Assembly (NCBI GenBank): GCA_964458495.1
Contig: CAYWJB010000007.1
Location: forward strand, 164,088 to 228,087
DNA from: JANWVO01 sp964458495
Lineage (GTDB): Bacteria > Acidobacteriota > Terriglobia > Bryobacterales > Bryobacteraceae
Direction of reading: 5' to 3'
DNA length: 64,000 nucleotides
Part shown: positions 1-8,908 of the stretch, in pieces
How positions within the stretch are numbered: position 1 is the first letter of the stretch
Layout: the number at the start of each line of letters is the position of its first letter
Notes under the pieces: model-generated
Told to the model about the DNA's origin: nothing
Databases searched by the model: none
The model's input: only the letters and a program-made list of their open reading frames with translations
Position numbers and translations under genes: made by a program

Positions 1-12
1 ATCCGTCCGGGG

Positions 13-1695
13 TCAGAGCCGCAAAGCTCTGATTCCTTTGCCCTCTTCGATCAGGAACCGGCCGCCTGCCTTCAGGCTGCGGTATTCCTCCGTGCGCCCG
101 CTGGGCCAGAAAACGGTAACGCGGTGGAGCGAATCCCGGCGTCCGAGTCCGATGGTGACGGGCAGCTCGGATTGAGAGAGGTAACCGGTGGCGGATTTCA
201 CCATCCGGGAACCAGACAGATCCGAGGCTTCGAACCTGACCACCGCGCCGATGGCGTCTCGGTTGGACTTTGTGCCGGCCAGTTGCAGGCGGACGCTGCG
301 GTGGCCGTTGTCGAGATCGTTGCGGAACAGCCAGGCGGGGCCGTTGTTGGTGGTGATGAGGACGTCGAGGTCGCCGTCGTTGTCGAAGTCGCCGTAGGCG
401 GCGCCGCGGGCGACCTTCGGGGCGGCGAAGGAATCGCCGACCAGGCGGCTGGCGTCGCGGAAGTTGCCCTTGCCGTCGTTCATGAACAGGTGGGGGGGCT
501 GGGCGTGGGTGACGTTGCGGCGGGCGCGGCTGATGGATTCGTCGATGTGGCCGTTGACGATCAGCAGGTCCAGCATGCCGTCAAGATCGGGGTCGAAGAA
601 GAAGCAGCCGAAACCGAGCGAGTGGCGCGTCGCCTGGCCGATGCCCGCCTGCGGGGCGCGGTCGACGAACTGGCCGTCGCGGGTGCCGCGGTACAGGCCC
701 ATCATCTCGTTGTCGAAGTTGGTGACGATGATCGAGACGAGCCCCGAGTTGTCGACGTCGGCGGCGTCGACGCCCATGCCGGCGCGGGCGCGGCCGTCCT
801 CGCTGAACGCCAGCCCGATGCGCACGGCCTGTTCAAGGAACCGCCCGTTGCGCAGGTTGGTGTAGAGCTTGTTGGGCTGCGTGTCGTTGGCGACGAAGAC
901 GTCCGGCCAGCCGTCGTTATTGAAGTCGAGCAGGGTCACGCCAAGCGACTTCGACGTGGTGTCGAGCACGCCGCTGGTGGCGGTGACGTCTTCGAAGGTG
1001 CCGTCGCCCCGGTTGCGGAACAGCCAGCAGGTGACCCCGCGGTAAGCCTCCGGCGTGCAGTAGGCCTTCGAGTTGCCATCGAACGAGCAGAAGATGTCGC
1101 CTTCCTGCGTCCAGCGGACGTAGTTGGTGACGAACAGGTCGAGCAGCCCGTCGCGGTCGTAGTCGAACCACATGGCCGATGTGGAGAAGCCCTCATGGCC
1201 CATCAGCCCGCTGGAGCGGGTGACGTCGACGAATGTGCCCTTGCCCGTGTTGCGGAACAGCCGGCTCTGCCCGAGGCAGGAGACGAAGATGTCGGGATGC
1301 CCGTCGTTGTTGTAATCGCCGATGGCCACGCCGAGCCCGTACATTTCCACATCGAGCCCGGCGGCGCGGGTGACGTCGGTGAAGGTGCCGTTGCGGTTGT
1401 TGCGGTAGAGCTTCAAAGTGGTGCGGCGCCGCTTGTGGCCGGGCCAGTCCATCGCGTTAATGAGCAGAATATCCTGCCAGCCGTCGCCGTCGTAGTCGAA
1501 AAATGCGCAGCCGGAGCCCATCGTTTCGGGCAGGTATTTCCGGCCGAATGCGCCGGAATTATGCACGAAATCGATCCCCGCCGCGCGCGTGACGTCGGTG
1601 AAGCGGAAGCCCGGTCCCGGCTGCGCCAGCGCCTGGGCGGGCGCAGCCGCCCAGGCGCCCAGCCCTGCCAGAAAATCCCGCCGCCGCATCGCCAT
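13..1695 (-). CDS. Tat-exported FG-GAP/VCBS repeat protein with ASPIC/UnbV domain
   Basis: A 560-residue protein with a twin-arginine type N-terminus (RRRDFLAG near residue 5, then an Ala-rich hydrophobic stretch), so it is probably exported folded. Residues about 30-450 contain at least seven calcium-binding-like repeats of the D-x-[DN]-x-DG-x-x-D type (for example DYDGDGWQD, DYNNDGHPD, DFDNDGDLD), as in FG-GAP/VCBS beta-propellers. The last ~80 residues, including GAVVRF and VTVFWPSGRTEEY, match the ASPIC/UnbV domain. The family (often called CRTAC1-like) is common in Acidobacteriota and Planctomycetes; its molecular role is not settled. The start codon directly follows the stop of the upstream response regulator with no gap, so it is the third gene of a kinase-regulator-effector operon. 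Confidence 0.85.
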   Translation of the reverse strand: MAMRRRDFLAGLGAWAAAPAQALAQPGPGFRFTDVTRAAGIDFVHNSGAFGRKYLPETMGSGCAFFDYDGDGWQDILLINAMDWPGHKRRRTTLKLYRNNRNGTFTDVTRAAGLDVEMYGLGVAIGDYNNDGHPDIFVSCLGQSRLFRNTGKGTFVDVTRSSGLMGHEGFSTSAMWFDYDRDGLLDLFVTNYVRWTQEGDIFCSFDGNSKAYCTPEAYRGVTCWLFRNRGDGTFEDVTATSGVLDTTSKSLGVTLLDFNNDGWPDVFVANDTQPNKLYTNLRNGRFLEQAVRIGLAFSEDGRARAGMGVDAADVDNSGLVSIIVTNFDNEMMGLYRGTRDGQFVDRAPQAGIGQATRHSLGFGCFFFDPDLDGMLDLLIVNGHIDESISRARRNVTHAQPPHLFMNDGKGNFRDASRLVGDSFAAPKVARGAAYGDFDNDGDLDVLITTNNGPAWLFRNDLDNGHRSVRLQLAGTKSNRDAIGAVVRFEASDLSGSRMVKSATGYLSQSELPVTIGLGRRDSLHRVTVFWPSGRTEEYRSLKAGGRFLIEEGKGIRALRL

Positions 1696-2349
1696 CTACT
1701 GCTTCTCCGGCAGCGGCCCCTCCGGCAGCGTCACCAGCCCCTTCTTGATCGCGTACACCACCAGGTCCGCCGTGCGGTGGATGCCGAGGGCCTGCATCAG
1801 GTTGGCCCGGTGCACGGCCACCGTGTTCACGCTGAGGCCGAGAATGGCGGCGATCTCCTTGTTCGACCGCCCCTGCACGATGTGCTGCAACACCTCGCGC
1901 TCGCGCTGGGTGAGCTTCTCGAAGTCGCTCGGCGCCTCCTGCAGGCTGGGCAGCGACAGTCCCGGGGCGACCACCGTGCGCCCGGCGGCGATCTCCTTGA
2001 TCGCATAGGGCAGGTCCACCTCCAGCGCGTTCTTCAGCAGATAGCCCTTCACGCCGGCGGCGAAGGCGTTGCGCACATAGGTGTCCTCCGAATACATTGA
2101 CAGCATCAGGATCCCCGTCTCCGGCTGCTTCTTCAGGATCTGGCTCGCCGCCTGGATGCCGTCCAGCTCCGGCATGGCCAGGTCCATGACGATCACCTGC
2201 GGCTTCAGCCGCTCGGCCTCTTCCACGGCCTGGGGGCCGGTGGCCGCCTCCCCCACCACCTCGATGTCGGGGTCGTCTTCCAGCATCCGCCGGAAGCCCT
2301 TGCGCACCAGCGAATGGTCGTCAGCCAGCAAAACGCGGATCCTGCTCAT
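1696..2349 (-). CDS. NarL/LuxR-family response regulator
   Basis: A 217-residue two-component response regulator. The receiver domain spans residues ~4-120, with acidic pocket D10/D11 and phospho-acceptor Asp56 in VIVMDLAMPELDG. The LuxR/GerE helix-turn-helix is at ~148-205 (LTQREREVLQ, NKEIAAILGLSVNTV). A longer in-frame reading extends upstream, but the ATG at 2349 begins the canonical receiver sequence. It overlaps the stop of the kinase gene by 4 bp (ATGA), which argues for translational coupling and for this start. Its cognate kinase is the preceding gene. DNA targets are unknown; the following FG-GAP/ASPIC gene is cotranscribed rather than an obvious target. Confidence 0.93.
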   Translation of the reverse strand: MSRIRVLLADDHSLVRKGFRRMLEDDPDIEVVGEAATGPQAVEEAERLKPQVIVMDLAMPELDGIQAASQILKKQPETGILMLSMYSEDTYVRNAFAAGVKGYLLKNALEVDLPYAIKEIAAGRTVVAPGLSLPSLQEAPSDFEKLTQREREVLQHIVQGRSNKEIAAILGLSVNTVAVHRANLMQALGIHRTADLVVYAIKKGLVTLPEGPLPEKQ

Positions 2350-3680
2350 CCCTTGCCTCCCTTCGCGCCCAGGGGCGCTTCGACGCGAACCACGGTGCCG
2401 CCTCCGGCCCGGCGGCGGAACTCGATGCGCCCGCCCAGCAGTTCGGCCCGCTCGCGCATGCCGATCATCCCCAGCCCGCTTTCCTGCGGCTTCTCGGGCA
2501 GCCCTGCGCCATGGTCTTCCACTTCCATTTCCATTTTCTCCGGCGAGTAGCGCACGCGCACCCAGGCCTCCTTCACGCCTGCATGGCGCACCACGTTGTT
2601 CAACGACTCCTGGAGGATCCGGTACATATGGATCGCCACCGTGTCGCCGATCCACGGCGCCACGCCCTCTTTTGAATAATGCACGCGCATGCCGGTCTGC
2701 TTCTCGAACTGGCCCAGGTACCACTCGATGCTGCGCTCCAGACCGTAGTCGTCCAGCACGGGCGGGTGCAACATCTGCGACATGCCGCGCACGCGCTCCA
2801 GCGTCTGGTTGGCGATCTCGCGCACCTCGCGCAGGTCCTCGCGCCCGGCTGCTCCCTCCGGGAGCCGTTTCTCGACGCGCAGCAGCATCATGCCCACGGC
2901 GGTGAGCACCTGGCCGAACTCGTCGTGCAATTCGCGGGCCAGCGTGCGGAACAGGTCCTCCTGCACGCGGATCACCTGCCCGGCGAGTTCCTTGCGCTGC
3001 TCGGACAGATGCGACACCTGCGCGAACATCCGCCGGTCGTGCCAGATGACCAGCGAGCCGGTGATCAGGATGGCGGCGATCACGGCCGCGAGCAGCGCGT
3101 AGAGGTTGCGCTCCACCTTGGAGTGGATGGCCTGGATCTCCTCCACCGCGGCGGCCTCGGCCTCGTTGTTCTGGATCAGCAGGCGGGAGATCAGCGTGGC
3201 CAGGGTGGCGCGTTCGGCCTCGATGCGCGTGCGGATCAGCGCGCGGGCCGCTTCCGTCCGGCCTTCGGCTGACAGTTGCCACAGCTCGTCCACCACCGCC
3301 CAGAAGCGCCCGAAGACGGTTTCCAGCAGCCGCTGCTGCGCTTCGGTCCGCGTGGCCGGCATCAGGCGGGCCTCGATCTCGAGCGCGTTCTGCAGGTCTT
3401 CGCGGATTCGCTGGAACTGCGGCCGGTAGGCCACCATCGGGTAGGGCTCGGCGCCTTCGGCCATGTCGCGCAAGGCCAGCCCGAGCTGCGCCACATCGTC
3501 CTGGATGCGGATCAGCTGCAACGAGTCCCTGCGGTTGCGGTCGACGATGTCGGAGCCGAGCCGCCGCAGCTGCTCCACCTGCCGCAGCGTGAAGACGGAA
3601 AACGAGCCCACGGCGGCCAGCGTCACCAGCAGCCCGAGCAGCTGGATCAGCGTGGGTGTGCGCGGCGGCATCATGGCCAT
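2346..3680 (-). CDS. NarL-type sensor histidine kinase (HisKA_3) with periplasmic helical sensor
   Basis: A 444-residue membrane kinase. TM1 is at ~10-30 and TM2 at ~193-213. The ~160-residue extracytoplasmic segment between them is helix-rich and resembles four-helix-bundle sensors. The dimerisation/phosphorylation helix follows, with phospho-His252 in RELHDEFGQ. The HATPase_c domain at ~340-440 shows the N-box LQESLNNVVRHA and GLGMIGMRERAELLGG. The pair belongs to the NarX/LiaS/DesK class. It overlaps the response regulator by 4 bp. A TAAGAT hexamer overlaps the first ATG, so one of the next Met codons (residues 3-4) could be the true start. The ligand cannot be inferred. A second kinase of exactly the same length and layout lies at 42185-43519. 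Confidence 0.9.
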   Translation of the reverse strand: MAMMPPRTPTLIQLLGLLVTLAAVGSFSVFTLRQVEQLRRLGSDIVDRNRRDSLQLIRIQDDVAQLGLALRDMAEGAEPYPMVAYRPQFQRIREDLQNALEIEARLMPATRTEAQQRLLETVFGRFWAVVDELWQLSAEGRTEAARALIRTRIEAERATLATLISRLLIQNNEAEAAAVEEIQAIHSKVERNLYALLAAVIAAILITGSLVIWHDRRMFAQVSHLSEQRKELAGQVIRVQEDLFRTLARELHDEFGQVLTAVGMMLLRVEKRLPEGAAGREDLREVREIANQTLERVRGMSQMLHPPVLDDYGLERSIEWYLGQFEKQTGMRVHYSKEGVAPWIGDTVAIHMYRILQESLNNVVRHAGVKEAWVRVRYSPEKMEMEVEDHGAGLPEKPQESGLGMIGMRERAELLGGRIEFRRRAGGGTVVRVEAPLGAKGGKG

Positions 3681-3753
3681 CTTAGCGGCCGCCCGCGTGC
3701 GCGCGCCATCGGGCGCGCCCTTTCGTACACTGGAAGATCAGCCCCGTCTCGCC

Positions 3754-5859
3754 GTGCCTTTCGATCCATCCACGCCGGTCATGTACGTCAAGGGCGTCGG
3801 CCCGAAGCGCGCCGAAGAACTGGCCGCGAAGGGCATCGAGTCGGCCGCGGACCTGCTCTACTACGCGCCGTTCCGTTACGAGGACCGATCGAACCTCAAG
3901 CCCGTCGACCGGCTGGCGCCCGGGGAGACGGCCACCGTTGTGGCCACCGTCGAGCGGGTGCACGCGCCGCGCTTCCGCCGCCGCGACCTCGGCATGATCG
4001 AGGCCGTGTTCACCGACGGCTCGCGCACGCCGCTCACCGCGCGCTGGTTTCACGCGCAGTACCTGGCCGGTCTGCTCCAGCCGGGGCTGCGGGTGGCGCT
4101 GTTCGGCAAGGTGGAGTTCGACACCTACCAGGGCGGGCTCATCATGCTGCACCCGGAGTTCGAGATCCTGCGCGGCGAGGAGGATGACGAAGACGCTTCG
4201 CTGCACACGGGGCGCATCGTCCCGGTTTACGAAGCCGCGGGCAAGGTCTCCACGCGGGTGCTGCGCAACATCCTGTTCCGTCTGACCGCCAGCCTGCCCG
4301 AACTCGAGGACCCGCTGCCGGAGTCCGTGCGCCGGCGCCTGCGGCTGCCTGCATTGGCCGAATCCTTGCGGAGCCTCCACTTTCCGCCCCCGGACGCCGA
4401 TCTGCGGCTGCTGAACGCCTTCCGCACGCCGGCCCAGGCGCGGCTGATCTTCGAGGAGTTCTTCTGGCTTCAGGCGGGCTTGCTGCTGAAGCGCGCCGAG
4501 GAGCGCAGCGCGGCCGGCATCTCCTTCCAGCTCACCGACCGCGTGCGCGAACAGATCAAGAAGATGCTGCCGTTCAAGCCCACCGCGGCGCAGAAACGCG
4601 TGCTCGGCGAGATCGCGCGCGACATGGCCTCCTCCACGCCCATGAACCGCCTGCTGCAGGGCGACGTGGGCAGCGGCAAGACGATCGTCGCCGCCCAGGC
4701 GGCGGTGATCGCCGTCGAGAACGGCTACCAGACGGCGATTCTCGCCCCGACGGAGATCCTTGCCACGCAGCACTATCTGAACTTCCGCAAGATCTTTGAG
4801 CCGCTCGGCTACCGCATCGTGCCCTTGCTTGGGTCGCTGACGAAGAAAGAAAAGGAAGTGGGCAAGCGCGCCACGGCCACCGGTTTTGCGCAAATCGTCA
4901 TCGGCACGCACGCCTTGCTCGAGGAGGACGTCGCCTTCGCGCGGCTGGGCCTGGTGATCATCGACGAGCAACACCGCTTCGGCGTGCTGCAAAGGAAGGC
5001 GCTGCAACAGAAGGGCGCCGCGCCGGACGTGCTGGTGATGACGGCCACGCCGATCCCGCGCACGCTGGCCCTTACCGTGTACGGCGACCTGGACCTGAGC
5101 GTGATCGACGAGCTCCCCCCCGGGCGCAAGCCCGTGGAGACGATCCACCGGACCCGGCACGAGATCGAGCAGGTCTACAGCTTCGTGCTGCGCGAGGTGC
5201 GCGCGGGCCGGCAGGCTTATATCGTTTACCCGGCGATCGAAGAGAACGAGGCCACGGCGCTGAAAGCCGCCGAGGCCGGCTACCGCGAACTCTCCGAAAA
5301 CGTGTTCCCGGACGTGCGGGTCGGGCTGCTCCATGGCCGGCTCCCGGCGGAGGAGAAAGACCGGGTGATGCAGGCGTTCAAGAACGGGGAAGTCCGGATC
5401 CTGGTTTCGACGACGGTGGTGGAGGTGGGCGTCGACGTGCCCAACGCCACGGTGATGGTGATCGAGAATGCGGAACGGTTCGGACTCGCGCAACTGCACC
5501 AGTTGCGCGGCCGCGTGGGCCGGGGAGCGGCGCAGAGCTACTGCATCCTGGTTACCGGCAAGCTGTCGGAGACAGCGCAGGAGCGGATCCGCACGCTGGT
5601 GAACTCCGGAGATGGCTTCCACATTGCGGAGATGGACCTGAAGCTGCGCGGTCCGGGCGAGTTTCTGGGCACGAAGCAGAGCGGTCTGCCGGTGTTCCGG
5701 ATCGGCAACCTGATCCGCGACCACGAGCTTCTGGAAACCGCGCGGCGCGAGGCGCTGGAGTTCGCCGAACGGCCTCCCTCGCGCGAGGAGTATGAGCACG
5801 CGATGCGCTACGTGCGCGAGCACTGGCAGAAACGGTACGGCCTGGCGCTGGTGGGATGA
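3754..5859 (+). CDS. recG: ATP-dependent DNA helicase RecG
   Basis: A branch-migrating superfamily 2 helicase that processes stalled forks and Holliday junctions. With the GTG start at 3754 (PFDPSTPVMYVKGVGPKRAEEL) the protein is 701 residues, close to the 693 of E. coli RecG. An N-terminal wedge/OB domain precedes the motor. Walker A GDVGSGKT is at ~303-310, the DEQH box lies in IIDEQHRFGVLQ, TATPIPRTLALT follows, and the C-terminal motif VI region has QLHQLRGRVGRG. The open frame extends further upstream (to 3463) but runs antisense through the kinase gene, so it is not the start. ATG 3781 is an alternative start but would remove the conserved STPV segment. No good ribosome-binding site is seen for either. 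Confidence 0.95.
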   Translation: MPFDPSTPVMYVKGVGPKRAEELAAKGIESAADLLYYAPFRYEDRSNLKPVDRLAPGETATVVATVERVHAPRFRRRDLGMIEAVFTDGSRTPLTARWFHAQYLAGLLQPGLRVALFGKVEFDTYQGGLIMLHPEFEILRGEEDDEDASLHTGRIVPVYEAAGKVSTRVLRNILFRLTASLPELEDPLPESVRRRLRLPALAESLRSLHFPPPDADLRLLNAFRTPAQARLIFEEFFWLQAGLLLKRAEERSAAGISFQLTDRVREQIKKMLPFKPTAAQKRVLGEIARDMASSTPMNRLLQGDVGSGKTIVAAQAAVIAVENGYQTAILAPTEILATQHYLNFRKIFEPLGYRIVPLLGSLTKKEKEVGKRATATGFAQIVIGTHALLEEDVAFARLGLVIIDEQHRFGVLQRKALQQKGAAPDVLVMTATPIPRTLALTVYGDLDLSVIDELPPGRKPVETIHRTRHEIEQVYSFVLREVRAGRQAYIVYPAIEENEATALKAAEAGYRELSENVFPDVRVGLLHGRLPAEEKDRVMQAFKNGEVRILVSTTVVEVGVDVPNATVMVIENAERFGLAQLHQLRGRVGRGAAQSYCILVTGKLSETAQERIRTLVNSGDGFHIAEMDLKLRGPGEFLGTKQSGLPVFRIGNLIRDHELLETARREALEFAERPPSREEYEHAMRYVREHWQKRYGLALVG

Positions 5860-5898
5860 GGCCGGTGCGGGCGATGGAAAGGAACGCTTGGATCAGGC

Positions 5899-6435
5899 AT
5901 GAGAGTCATTGGCGGTGAGTTTCGCTCCCGGCGGCTGAAGACGCCGCACGGAGATTCGGTGCGGCCGACACCGGACCGTTTGCGGGAGGCGCTGTTCAAC
6001 ATCCTGGCGCCGCGCATCGAGGGCGCCGTTTTCCTGGACGCCTACGCGGGCTCCGGCAGCGTGGGCATCGAGGCGCTGAGCCGCGGCGCGCGCCACGCCA
6101 TTTTTCTGGAGAAGAGCCGCCCGGCGCTGCGGGCGCTGGAAGAGAACATCCGGATGCTGGACATTGCCTCCCGGTGCGAGGTGCATCCCGGCAACGCCGC
6201 CCCCGTGATCACGAAATTCGAGGCCGACATTGTTTTTCTCGATCCGCCCTATCCGCGCGAGAAAGAATATGAGCTGTGCCTGGAGGCGCTGGGCCAACAG
6301 CCGCGCCCGCTGGTCATTGTTCAGCACGCCTCGCGTTTCACGCGCCATCTGAAAGACGCCTACGGCACGCTCCGGCGGGTGCGCATCCTGAGCCAGGGGG
6401 ACAACTCGCTGAGCTTTTACGAGCCGCGCCCCTGA
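5899..6435 (+). CDS. rsmD: 16S rRNA (guanine966-N2)-methyltransferase RsmD
   Basis: A 178-residue SAM-dependent methyltransferase that modifies G966 of 16S rRNA in assembled 30S subunits. Family features are visible: N-terminal RVIGGEFRSRRL, RPTPDRLREALFNIL, SAM-binding DAYAGSGSVGIEALSRGA at ~47-64, and catalytic DPPY at 115-118. The usual DLFAGSGALG is replaced by DAYAGSGSVG, within the normal variation. It follows recG by 39 bp, a gene order seen in many bacteria (recG near rsmD/coaD). The downstream SagB-like gene begins 4 bp after its stop. Confidence 0.95.
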   Translation: MRVIGGEFRSRRLKTPHGDSVRPTPDRLREALFNILAPRIEGAVFLDAYAGSGSVGIEALSRGARHAIFLEKSRPALRALEENIRMLDIASRCEVHPGNAAPVITKFEADIVFLDPPYPREKEYELCLEALGQQPRPLVIVQHASRFTRHLKDAYGTLRRVRILSQGDNSLSFYEPRP

Positions 6436-6439
6436 AGCC

Positions 6440-7831
6440 ATGCCCAAGCTTCCCGAGGCGCTTGCCCGCTATCACGAAGCCACCAAGCACACTCCCGAAC
6501 GGCTGCGCGCGTCGCGCCACTTCCTCGATTGGGCCAACATGCCCTCGGCGTTCCGGCACTACGAGGGCGCGCCCGTGGCAGACCTGCCCGCAGGCCCCCG
6601 GCTTCAGGCGGGATTGGCCACGCCGGAGGCGCTCTCCGCGCTCTTCTATTACTCCTGCTCGATCAGCGCCGCGAAAATGGCCCCCTCCGGCTACCGCTAC
6701 GCGTTGCGCGTCAACCCCTCCTCCGGCAATCTGCACCCCACGGAGTTTCACTTCCAGACCCGCGGTCTTCCGGATTGGGAAAACGGTCTCTACCACTACC
6801 GCCCTTCGTCCCATGCGGCGGAGCGGCGCGCCTGCGGTGATGCTTTGGGAGAGATCTCCGCGGCGCCGCTGGCCGTTGTGCTCACGTCGGTCTTCTGGCG
6901 CGAGGCATGGAAGTACCGCGCCCGCGCCTACCGTTACGTGAATCTGGATCTCGGCCACGCGATGCTTGCGATGCAATATGCGGCCGGGGCGTTGGGCTGG
7001 CCGTCGCGCGTGCGCGGGCTGTTTGACGATGCCCGCACCGCTGCGGCGCTGCGGCTGCCCGCCGACGAGCAGCCCATGCTGCTCGTGGAAATGTGGCCGC
7101 CGCACGAGCCCTCCGCACCCCTTCCGCCCGAGTGGACGCCGGGGGAGCCGAACCGGCTCTCGCCGGAAGTGATCGAGTATGCGGAGATCACGGCCATGCA
7201 CGCGGCAACGCTTGCCTGCGACGCCGCGCCCGCCCCTGCGCCGCAGTGGGTCTGCTGGCCGCATGGCGACTATGCCGGGTTGTCGCGGCAACGCCGCTCC
7301 GCGCTGGACTTTCTCGGCAACGGCCGCGAGCTGCCCCGTGAGGCGTTTGCCGCGATGTGCGCGCTGCTCGACGAACCGGTCGCGGCGGATTGGGGCGGGC
7401 CATTCGTCACGGCATACTTGTACGTCCACCGAGTGCAGGGCATTGCTCCGGGGCTTTGCCGGCTGGAACGGGGCGGGCTGCGCTGCATCCGTGCCGGCGA
7501 CCAGCGGATGGTGGCGGCGGCGCTGAGCCTGGGGCAGGAGCTGGCGGGCAATTCCTGCTTTACCGTGAGCTTCGTGGCGGACCTCGGGCGTGCGGCAGCG
7601 CGGTTCGGCGACCGCGCCTACCGCTTCGTCCATCACGAGGCGGGCGCGCTGGGCCAGCGGCTGTACCTGGCGGCGGAGGCGTTCGGGTTCCGCGGCACGG
7701 GGATCGGCGCCTTCTACGACGACCACGTCCACACGTGGCTCGGGCTGGATCCCTGCGGTGTGCAACAGGTGGTCTATCACTTCGCCGTGGGCGATCCGCA
7801 GCCGGACCCGCGCCTGGCCCCGTCAGTTTGA
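6440..7831 (+). CDS. SagB/ThcOx-type tandem nitroreductase-fold dehydrogenase
   Basis: A 463-residue FMN-dependent oxidoreductase made of two nitroreductase-like halves. The N-terminal half holds APSGYRYALRVNPSSGNLHPTE (about residues 77-98), which is the typical SagB segment. The C-terminal half (~330-460) holds HHEAGALGQRLYLAAEAF and GIGAFYDDHVHTWLG. In RiPP pathways SagB enzymes oxidise thiazolines or oxazolines to azoles, but many stand-alone homologues of unknown substrate exist. No YcaO cyclodehydratase, precursor peptide or transporter is found nearby, so peptide oxidation cannot be claimed. The ATG lies 4 bp after rsmD. The next gene begins 12 bp later. Confidence 0.85.
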   Translation: MPKLPEALARYHEATKHTPERLRASRHFLDWANMPSAFRHYEGAPVADLPAGPRLQAGLATPEALSALFYYSCSISAAKMAPSGYRYALRVNPSSGNLHPTEFHFQTRGLPDWENGLYHYRPSSHAAERRACGDALGEISAAPLAVVLTSVFWREAWKYRARAYRYVNLDLGHAMLAMQYAAGALGWPSRVRGLFDDARTAAALRLPADEQPMLLVEMWPPHEPSAPLPPEWTPGEPNRLSPEVIEYAEITAMHAATLACDAAPAPAPQWVCWPHGDYAGLSRQRRSALDFLGNGRELPREAFAAMCALLDEPVAADWGGPFVTAYLYVHRVQGIAPGLCRLERGGLRCIRAGDQRMVAAALSLGQELAGNSCFTVSFVADLGRAAARFGDRAYRFVHHEAGALGQRLYLAAEAFGFRGTGIGAFYDDHVHTWLGLDPCGVQQVVYHFAVGDPQPDPRLAPSV

Positions 7832-7843
7832 CAAAATGCAGAT

Positions 7844-8908
7844 ATGTCAGTACCCGCAGCCTCCCTGGTGAGCCGGAGGGTGTTCCTGGCTACGCCGGCC
7901 GCCATGGCGCCGGAAACCGTGCGCCTGCCGAAACAGGTCCGGGTGGCCGTCTGGGGGCTGGACGGCCATGCCGGCGAATTCACCAAGCCCCTGGCGCGCT
8001 ATCCCGACGTCGAGATCGCCGGCGTGTATCACCGGGACCGCGCCGCCGCCGAACGGTACGCGCGCGGCAAGGCGCGCGTCTTTGACGATCCGCGCAGGAT
8101 GCTGGACCAGACGCGCCCGGACATCGTGGGGGTCTGCAATGACAACGGCGGCCGCGCGGAGGCGATCCTCGAGTGCCTGCGCCGCGGGCTGCACGTGGTC
8201 GCCGAAAAGCCGCTGGCGCTGCGGGCGCACGATCTCGATCTCATCCGGCGCGAGCTGAAACGTTCCGGCGTGCGCCTCGGCATGCTGCTGCCCATGCGTT
8301 GGGAGCGGCCCTACCAGGCGCTGAAGAAGATTGTGGATTGCGGCGACGTCGGTGAGGTCATCCAAATTTCCGCGCAGAAGTCCTACGTGCTCGGCAAGCG
8401 CCCGAGGTGGATGCAGGACCGTTCCACCTACGGCAGCACCATCCTGTGGATCGGCATCCACATGATCGACCTGATGCGTTGGGCCAGCGGGCGCGAGTTC
8501 CGCGCCGTCGCCGGATTTCAGGGCGTCGCGGGCGACTTGCGGCAGGGCGCGATGGAGACCACGACGAGTTCCTCGTTCCGCCTCGACAACGGCGGCACCG
8601 CCAGCCTGCACATGGACTACTGCCGCCCCGCGACGGCCGGCACGCACGGCGACGACCGGCTGCGGTTGGCCGGCACCCGCGGCGTGGCCGAGTACATGGC
8701 CGCTACCGGCGTCACGCTGTTGACCGCGGCGCGCAAGCCGGAAAAGATCGTGGAGCTGCCGCCGGAAGGGTCGCTGTTTGCCGAGTTTCTCGAGAACGTC
8801 TATCTAGGCAAACCGACCGCGTTGCCCCACGCGGAGATCTTCCGCATCTGTGAGCTCACGCTCGCCGCGCATGAAGCGGCGCGCACCGGAAAAGTGATCG
8901 CTGTATGA
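7844..8908 (+). CDS. Gfo/Idh/MocA-family oxidoreductase
   Basis: A 354-residue NAD(P)-dependent sugar/polyol oxidoreductase. The N-terminal Rossmann domain includes VAVWGLDGHAGEF (residues ~29-41) and the family EKPLAL motif in VVAEKPLAL. The C-terminal alpha/beta domain contains GIHMIDLMRW. The dinucleotide-binding loop reads G-x-x-G-x-x-G rather than the usual GxGxxG, so cofactor use is less certain. The N-terminus (SRRVFLATPAAM) resembles a degenerate twin-arginine signal without a long hydrophobic core. It overlaps the GH88-like gene by 4 bp (ATGA), indicating joint action on a glycan-derived sugar. The substrate is unknown. Confidence 0.85.
   Translation: MSVPAASLVSRRVFLATPAAMAPETVRLPKQVRVAVWGLDGHAGEFTKPLARYPDVEIAGVYHRDRAAAERYARGKARVFDDPRRMLDQTRPDIVGVCNDNGGRAEAILECLRRGLHVVAEKPLALRAHDLDLIRRELKRSGVRLGMLLPMRWERPYQALKKIVDCGDVGEVIQISAQKSYVLGKRPRWMQDRSTYGSTILWIGIHMIDLMRWASGREFRAVAGFQGVAGDLRQGAMETTTSSSFRLDNGGTASLHMDYCRPATAGTHGDDRLRLAGTRGVAEYMAATGVTLLTAARKPEKIVELPPEGSLFAEFLENVYLGKPTALPHAEIFRICELTLAAHEAARTGKVIAV

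Noticed and set aside
124..2100. 658-residue open frame on the plus strand opposite the FG-GAP protein and response regulator
   Set aside because: Mirror frame of a GC-rich gene: low-complexity Val/Ala/Gly/Asp composition, no motifs, and it covers two well-supported genes.
3682..5823. 713-residue antisense frame opposite recG
   Set aside because: Composition rich in Arg/Leu/His/Gln without domains; recG is certain on the other strand.
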